Positions 59,025 through 64,000 of a stretch of DNA of 64,000 nucleotides are shown here, piece after piece. Source of the DNA: Devosia sp. A8/3-2 (GTDB lineage Bacteria; Pseudomonadota; Alphaproteobacteria; Rhizobiales; Devosiaceae); assembly GCA_025452255.1 (NCBI GenBank), contig CP104974.1, forward strand, positions 2,272,156 through 2,336,155. Direction: 5' to 3'. Below the pieces are notes generated by a model. The model made no database searches, was not told the DNA's origin, and saw nothing but the letters and a program-made list of their open reading frames with translations. The position numbers and the translations under genes were made by a program. Within the stretch, counting starts at the first letter, position 1. Each line of letters starts with the position of its first letter.

Positions 59025-59805
59025 TCAGACGGTGGCTGTGAAGGCGCCATCAACATAAAGGATATGTCCGTTGACGAAGCGCGGCATCGGAGGCGAGGAA
59101 CACGAGCGCTCCGCCGAGTTCTTCGGGCTGGCCCCAGCGGGCCATGGGGGTACGGCTCTCGATCCGGGCGTTGAACTTGTCGTCCTTGAGCAGGGCGTCA
59201 TTCATCTCGGTGGCGAAATAGCCCGGCGCGATGCCATTGACGTTAAGGCCATGCTTTGCCCAGTCCACGGCCATGCCGCGCGTGAGGTTGGCCACGGCGG
59301 CCTTGGTTGCCGCATAGGGGGCTATGGAGGGGCGGGACAATTCGGCCAGCAGCGAGCAGATATTGATGATCTTGCCGGCGCCGCGGGCGATCATGTGGCG
59401 GGCGACGGGTTGGCTGACATTGAAGACCGAGGTCAGGTTCGTGGCGATGACTCGGTCGAATTTCTCAGGCGGGAAGGCTTCGAGGCTCGAGCGGAATTGC
59501 ATGCCGGCATTGTTGACCAGAATGTCGATGGGCCCGATTTCGTCCTCGATATAGCTGATGGCGTCGCCCACGCTGTCGCGGCTGGTAACATCGAACGCGA
59601 CGGCTTTGACATTGGCGCCGGTGGCGGCAAGCTCCTGCGCTGCAGCGCCTAACGCAACGTTGTCGCGCGCATTGAGCACGATGGAAGCGCCGGCTTGTGC
59701 CGGGGCTACGGCCATTGCGCGGCCCAATCCGCGGCTTGATCCGGTGACCAGAGCGCGCTTGCCGGTGAGATCGAAGGGGGATGGGATGTGCAAGGGGGCC
59801 TCCAT
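59025..59805 (-). CDS. SDR oxidoreductase, gluconate 5-dehydrogenase-like (frameshifted near the end)
   Basis: About 258 residues. The Rossmann motif is FDLTGKRALVTGSSRGLGRA, then VNNAGMQF, the catalytic Ser in IINICSLLAELSRPSI and Tyr/Lys in APYAATKAAVANL. After a break near 59085 the end reads RFVNGHILYVDGAFTATV. The sequence is close to gluconate 5-dehydrogenase (IdnO/Gno), which interconverts gluconate and 5-ketogluconate; this fits the gntK gene 12 bases away. The start MEAPLHIPSPFDL at 59805 is standard for the family. Confidence 0.87.
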
Positions 59806-59880
59806 AAGTGCGCGGAACCTAGGGTGGTAGGCCGGGCTGCGCAATAGCATCTTCCATACAAGGGCCTCGAATAGCCGTTT

Positions 59881-59904
59881 TTTGCGCAAATACGGCTTCC
59901 GTAT
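59881..59904. promoter_or_regulatory. Two overlapping palindromes between the gluconate genes and gnd
   Basis: TTTGCGCAAA (59881-59890) is a perfect palindrome, and ATACGGCTTCCGTAT (59890-59904) has perfect six-base arms around CTT. They lie in the 183-base gap between the divergent SDR-gntK pair and gnd, a natural place for a gluconate-responsive repressor. No regulator gene is seen nearby. Confidence 0.5.
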
Positions 59905-59988
59905 CGGCCCAGTTTGTGGTCAGTTCCCGGCCGCGCGGCATGCGCTGCGTGCATGGATTGCACAAGACGATCTCGGAAGGACAGACAT

Positions 59989-61408
59989 ATGTCGACAGCG
60001 GATATCGGCCTGATCGGGCTGGCGGTTATGGGCTCCAATCTGGCGCTGAACATCGCCGAAAAAGGCTATACGATCGCTGTCCACAACCGGTCGCCGTGGC
60101 GGATCGACGAATTCGTTGCCGAGGCCAAGGCCGAGGGGCTGGATGGCAAGACCGTTCCCAAATATGACCCGGCCGAATTCGTGCAGGCCGTGAAGGCGCC
60201 GCGCTCCATCATCATCATGGTCAAGGCCGGCAAGCCGGTTGACGAGATGATCGAGCAGCTGCTGCCGCTGCTGGAAAAGGGCGACGCGATCATCGAGTGC
60301 GGCAATTCGCTGTTCACCGATACGCAGCGTCGGTTTGATTACCTGACACCCAAGGGCATCGGCTATCTCGGCGTCGGCGTTTCGGGCGGCGAAGAAGGCG
60401 CGCGCCACGGCCCCTCCATCATGGTGGGTGGCTCCAAGGAACAGTGGCACAATGCAGAGGCCGTGCTGACCACGATTGCGGCCAAGTTCAATGGCGAAAG
60501 CTGCTGCGCGTATCTGGGCGAAGGCGGCGCGGGCCACTTCGTCAAGACCATCCACAATGGCATCGAATATGGCGATATGCAGATGATCGCCGAAGTCTAT
60601 GGCGTGATGCGCGATGGCCCGGGCATGAGCCCGGGCGAATGCGCTGACGTGTTCAAGGAATGGAACAAGGGTCCGCTCAATTCGTACCTGATCGAAATCA
60701 CCGGCCATGTGCTGGCTGCTGTTGACGGCGACACCGGCAAGCCGCTGGTCGAGCTGATCCTCGACAAGGCGGGCCAGAAGGGCACCGGTGTGTGGTCGGC
60801 AATCGCCGCCCAGCAGATGGGCGTGCCGGCAACGGCCATCGAGGGCGCCGTTGCGGCCCGCTCGATCTCCTCGCGCAAGGAAGAGCGCGTGGCGGCCGAG
60901 GCCATCTATGGGAAGCGTTCGGCTGGCAAGGCCGACGTGACGCTGGCGGATCTCGAAAAGGCGCTGCTGGCGGGCAAGATCGTCTCTTACGCGCAGGGCT
61001 TTGCGGTGATCGCCAAGGCTTCGGAAGAAAACGGCTGGAACCTGCCGCTGGCGACGATCGCCAAGATCTGGCGTGCTGGTTGCATCATCCGCTCGCGCTT
61101 CCTCGATCAGATGTCGGCGGCCTATGAAAAGGGCGGCAATGTGAACCTGCTGGTGGTGCCAAACTTCGTGACGCTGATGAAGGATGCGCATCCGAGCCTG
61201 CGCAAGGTCGTGGCGGCAGCAGCCGTTGGGGAATTCCCGATGATCTGCCTTTCGGCCGCGCTGAGCTATTTCGACAGCTATCGTCAGGCCCGGGGCACGG
61301 CCAACCTGATCCGGTGGTCAGCGCGATTTCTTTGGTGCGCATGGCTTCGAGATTGTAGGCCGTGGGACCGATCTGCACGGTACGTGGCCTTCGACGCTGG
61401 GTAAGTAA
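59989..61408 (+). CDS. gnd: 6-phosphogluconate dehydrogenase, decarboxylating (frameshift at the end)
   Basis: The 472-residue enzyme oxidises 6-phosphogluconate to ribulose 5-phosphate, linking gluconate use to the pentose phosphate path. Seen are the NADP site IGLIGLAVMGSNLALNIAEKG, VSGGEEGARHGPSIMVGG, GHFVKTIHNGIEYGDMQMI with the catalytic Lys, and FLDQMSAAYEKG. Near 61312 the frame breaks; the other frame carries the expected QRDFFGAHGFEIVGR and HGTWPSTLGK and stops at 61408. GGAAGG precedes the ATG. It has the long form (as in E. coli), not the short GndA-like form. Confidence 0.96.
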
Positions 61409-61411
61409 GGC

Positions 61412-62095
61412 TTAGGCCAGCGGCTTCCAGCCGCTCTCGGTCTCTTCCAGCAATGGTGAATTGAGTGGCGCGACAATCTTGTCGCGCCACTTTTGCATTG
61501 GGGCGTGCCATTTATTGCCCTGCAGCATGGCGGCGCCGATGGCGACGGGCTCGATGCCGGCCTTGGCGAGCAGGCGCATTACGGCGGCCATTGAGGTGCC
61601 CGAGCTGATGACATCGTCAATGACGGCGACGCGCTTGCCCTCGAGTAGGGGCAGCATGCGCGGGTCGATGAACAGGGTTTTGGCGTGATTGGGGCTGGTG
61701 ATCGAGCTCATCGGCTCGGAGAGGGCGTCATCGTACCAGAATTTGCGCGAGGTCCCGAGCGGAACGATACGGCTATGGCCGAGGCGGCGGGCGACGTTGG
61801 GGGCCGTGTGCAGGCCAAGAGTTGGCACGCCGATGATGATATCGGGCGCAAATGGCGCCAGCAAATCCGCCGAGCCCGCAGCGAGCGCATCTTCCACGGC
61901 AAAGCTGGCTTGATTGACGATTAGCGAGGCCACGGCGCGGCTGCCGTCGCCGGGCAGGACGCGAATGGGTAGCAGGAGTTGGCGGCCATCGGGAAGCGTA
62001 GCCGGGTAGCCATCGAGGAAGCCGGTGGTGGGGTTCGCGGGATAGGAGTCCGGCGGGACGATCTGTTGCCAGAAGTGGTGCGGTTCCGGGGACAA
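61412..62095 (-). CDS. Phosphoribosyltransferase-family protein
   Basis: About 227 residues. The PRPP-binding loop is RVAVIDDVISSGTSMAAVMRLL; before it stand IIIGVPTLGLHTAPNVARRLG and RKFWYDDALSEPMSS. The N-terminal part (PHHFWQQIVPPDSYPANPTT) has no match I know, so the exact substrate (purine, pyrimidine or regulatory) is open. The start is put at TTG 62095 with AAGGAAAA upstream; the extension beyond it overlaps the divergent M20 gene and is not protein-like. Its stop lies four bases from the convergent gnd stop. Confidence 0.78.
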   Translation of the reverse strand: MSPEPHHFWQQIVPPDSYPANPTTGFLDGYPATLPDGRQLLLPIRVLPGDGSRAVASLIVNQASFAVEDALAAGSADLLAPFAPDIIIGVPTLGLHTAPNVARRLGHSRIVPLGTSRKFWYDDALSEPMSSITSPNHAKTLFIDPRMLPLLEGKRVAVIDDVISSGTSMAAVMRLLAKAGIEPVAIGAAMLQGNKWHAPMQKWRDKIVAPLNSPLLEETESGWKPLA

Positions 62096-62168
62096 AAGCG
62101 AGGTTTTCCTTGCTGCCGAAAGGGGATTGGCCGATGGTCGGATATCCCAAATTTGTGAGCTTGTCCCC

Positions 62169-63336
62169 GTGACTCTTCCTGACGGCAACGATCCTTTTGA
62201 ACTCGACGCCATGATTGCGCTGCGGCACGATTTGCATGCACACCCCGAACTCGGGTTCGAGGAAGTGCGCACCAGCGGGATCGTGGCTGAGAAACTGGCG
62301 GAAGCCGGGATCACGGTGCATCGCGGGCTGGGCAAGACCGGTGTGGTGGGTACGCTCAAGGTGGGGGATGGCGTCAGGCGGATTGCCCTGCGCGCCGATA
62401 TGGATGCGCTGGCGATGCCGGAACTGGCGCAGCGCAAGTATGGCTCGACCGTCGAGAACACCATGCATGCCTGTGGGCATGATGGGCACACGGTGATGCT
62501 GCTGGCGGCGGCCGAGCATCTGGCGCGGACGCGGAATTTTTCGGGCGTGGTGCATTTCGTGTTCCAGCCGGCCGAGGAAGGGCGCGGAGGGGCCAAGGCC
62601 ATGATCGATGAGGGATTTTTCGAGCTGTTCCCGGTGGATGCGGCCTATGGGCTGCACAATATGCCCGGGCTGGCGACGGACGAAATGGCGGTGGTGGCGG
62701 GGCCGCAACTGGCGTCGTCGGATAGCTGGGAAGTGGTGTTCCGGGGCATTGGCACGCATGGCGCCAAGCCGCATCTGGGGCGCGACGCGGTGACGGCGGC
62801 AGGGCATTTTCTGCTGGCGCTGCATACGATTGTGGCGCGGCGGGTCGATCCGTTGCAGCCGGCGGTGGTGAGTGCCTGTGCGATAAGCGCGGGGATTTCA
62901 AGGCGCTCAATGTCATCCCCGACGAGGTGCTGATCGGCGGCACGGCGCGAGCCTATTCGGCTGCGGTGCGGGACCAACTGGAAGACGAAATCGGCCGGTT
63001 GGCGCGGGGCGTGGCGGCGACGTTCGGGATTGAGGCGGACTACGAATTCCTGCGCCGCATTCCGCCGGTGGTGAACGATGCCGATGCAACATGGCGGGCG
63101 CTGGCAGCGGCGCAGGCCGCAACGGGTAAGGCTGTGGTTACCAATTTCCCGCCCTCGACGGCGGGTGACGACTTTGCATTTTCGGGTCAGCCGTGCCGGG
63201 GGCTTATGTCTGGCTGGGCAATGGGCCGGCGGTGGACGGGGCGCTGCATCACAATTCGCGGTATGATTTCAATGATGATGCGATCGTGACCGGCGCGCGG
63301 TATTGGACGGCGCTGGTGGAGCAGGAGCTACGCTAA
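62169..63336 (+). CDS. M20-family aminoacylase/amidohydrolase (two frameshifts)
   Basis: About 389 residues of the M20D type (hippuricase, IAA-amino acid hydrolase). Metal ligands lie in MHACGHDGHTVMLL and FQPAEEGRGGAKAMI with the catalytic Glu pair, and the lid domain has GTHGAKPHLGRDAV. The start ELDAMIALRHDLHAHPELGFEE is typical. Breaks near 62897 (SAG, then DFKALNVIPDEV) and near 63185 are corrected in the restored frame, which ends YWTALVEQELR. GTG 62169 is taken as start; TTG 62127 is possible. It overlaps the convergent nucleoside hydrolase stop. Confidence 0.88.
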
Positions 63337-64000
63337 GTGCGCGTCAGGCCTGCTGCGAGCAGGTCCAACACGCCCTTGGCGTTGACGCGCAGGGCGATTT
63401 TTGTGGCGGGCTGATCGGCGGCGGGGCTGAGGGCGCCGGGATCGCCTGCGAGGTCGACGGACAGATGACGGTCCTCGATGTCAGAACAGGCTCGGGTCGA
63501 GCGCCGGAGCATGACGCAGGGGTCGTGCAGGGGGCGGCTTTCGCGGCCGGTGCCGAAATAGAGCGCGATGATGTCTGCGGCGATGTCCCCGGGTGGGTTG
63601 CCGCGCAGGGCGGCCATATAGGCGGTGCCGGCACGGACCTTGCGGGTGACGTCGAGGGGGACCAGCGTCAGGTCGCGGCCGGCGCGGAGGACGATGTTGG
63701 CGGCTTCGGGGTCGGTGGCGAAGTTGAATTCGGAGCGAGGGCCGATATTGCCCGGCTCGTCCACGGCGCCGCCCATGGCGATGATCTGGCCGACACGGGC
63801 GGCGGCTGCGGGATGCCGGGTGATCAAACCAGCGATATTGGTCAGGGGGCCCGGGGCAAAGATATCGACGCTGCCGGCGGGTTCGGCCAGAGCAAATCGG
63901 CCATCCAGAGCGACGGCGTCAGGGCGCGGGGCGGCTTGGGGCCCGGGCAAAGCGAGGCCATGCAGGCCATCGCTGCCGTGGATGTCGGAAATGTCGATCA
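63333..64000 (-). CDS. Nucleoside hydrolase, IunH family (5' end outside window)
   Basis: The visible 220 residues are the C-terminal two thirds of an inosine-uridine preferring nucleoside hydrolase: HGSDGLHGLALPGPQA, IFAPGPLTNIAGLI, the metal and substrate loop IAMGGAVDEPGNIGPRSEFNFATDPEAA, LVPLDVTRK and PLHDPCVMLRR. The enzyme splits nucleosides into base and ribose. A deletion and an insertion near 63515 and 63487 cancel out and leave about nine wrong residues (the original was probably LDPSLFDIED). The N-terminal DxDxxxDD site lies beyond the window. Confidence 0.9.
   Translation of the reverse strand, partial: IDISDIHGSDGLHGLALPGPQAAPRPDAVALDGRFALAEPAGSVDIFAPGPLTNIAGLITRHPAAAARVGQIIAMGGAVDEPGNIGPRSEFNFATDPEAANIVLRAGRDLTLVPLDVTRKVRAGTAYMAALRGNPPGDIAADIIALYFGTGRESRPLHDPCVMLRRSTRACSDIEDRHLSVDLAGDPGALSPAADQPATKIALRVNAKGVLDLLAAGLTRT

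Overview
The window is a roughly 62 percent GC piece of an alphaproteobacterial chromosome, most likely Devosia or a close relative in the Hyphomicrobiales. Pointers are a CckA hybrid kinase, a recA gene with GTTC-N7-GTTC type LexA boxes, an EcfG-type stress promoter, the zeta-subunit inhibitor of the F1-ATPase, a BacA/SbmA-like transporter, a RibBX-type riboflavin gene and a split purS-purQ-purL system. The genus call is an inference from gene content, not from a marker comparison.

Layout. 0-7 kb: end of cckA, a DUF2237 gene, an ArsR/SRPBCC pair, a sugar aldo-keto reductase with an AraD1-type hydrolase, riboflavin gene ribBX, and LexA-regulated recA. 7-17 kb: alaS, two tandem EamA transporters, a head-GIN protein, a FadL-type outer membrane protein with an upstream palindrome, icd and fabF. 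17-30 kb: a GFA-family protein, two tandem GNAT genes, trmJ, an MFS exporter, rpsD, a BacA-like transporter, ttcA with an overlapping IMPase gene, a second ArsR/SRPBCC pair, an orphan clpP, and two MFS transporters. 30-38.6 kb, minus strand: a purine block purC, purS, acyltransferase, purQ, Pr6Pr-like membrane protein, purL, followed by bolA, a DUF6665-like gene, a HAD hydrolase and grxD. 39-43 kb, minus strand: rpe, purB, GNAT, RBBP9-type hydrolase and GNAT, packed with overlapping stops and starts. 43-48.5 kb: ccdA, a FemAB/BioF2-type acyltransferase, map-radC, a CinA-type domain gene and gpt. 48.5-50.4 kb: an aminoglycoside-phosphotransferase-like gene with long noncoding flanks that looks acquired. 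50.4-64 kb: two dihydrofolate-reductase-like genes, a lytic transglycosylase, tRNA-Leu(UAA), a RidA protein, an RluA-type pseudouridine synthase, csbD with an EcfG promoter, ogt, a split CHAD/CYTH pair, a third EamA transporter, a gluconate module (gntK, SDR, gnd), a phosphoribosyltransferase, an M20 amidohydrolase and the end of a nucleoside hydrolase.

The most striking property of the sequence is technical. About forty of some seventy genes, including essential ones (rpsD, recA, purL, map, icd), carry one or more single-base insertions or deletions that break the reading frame while both halves stay conserved. This points to uncorrected sequencing indels rather than gene decay. Where a gene is given here across a frameshift, its span covers the restored gene. 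No CRISPR array, prophage, transposase or complete known defence system was found. The best candidates for new biology are the membrane-protein insertions in the purine block, two small ORFs (18337-18479 and 37388-37471), and the regulatory palindromes.
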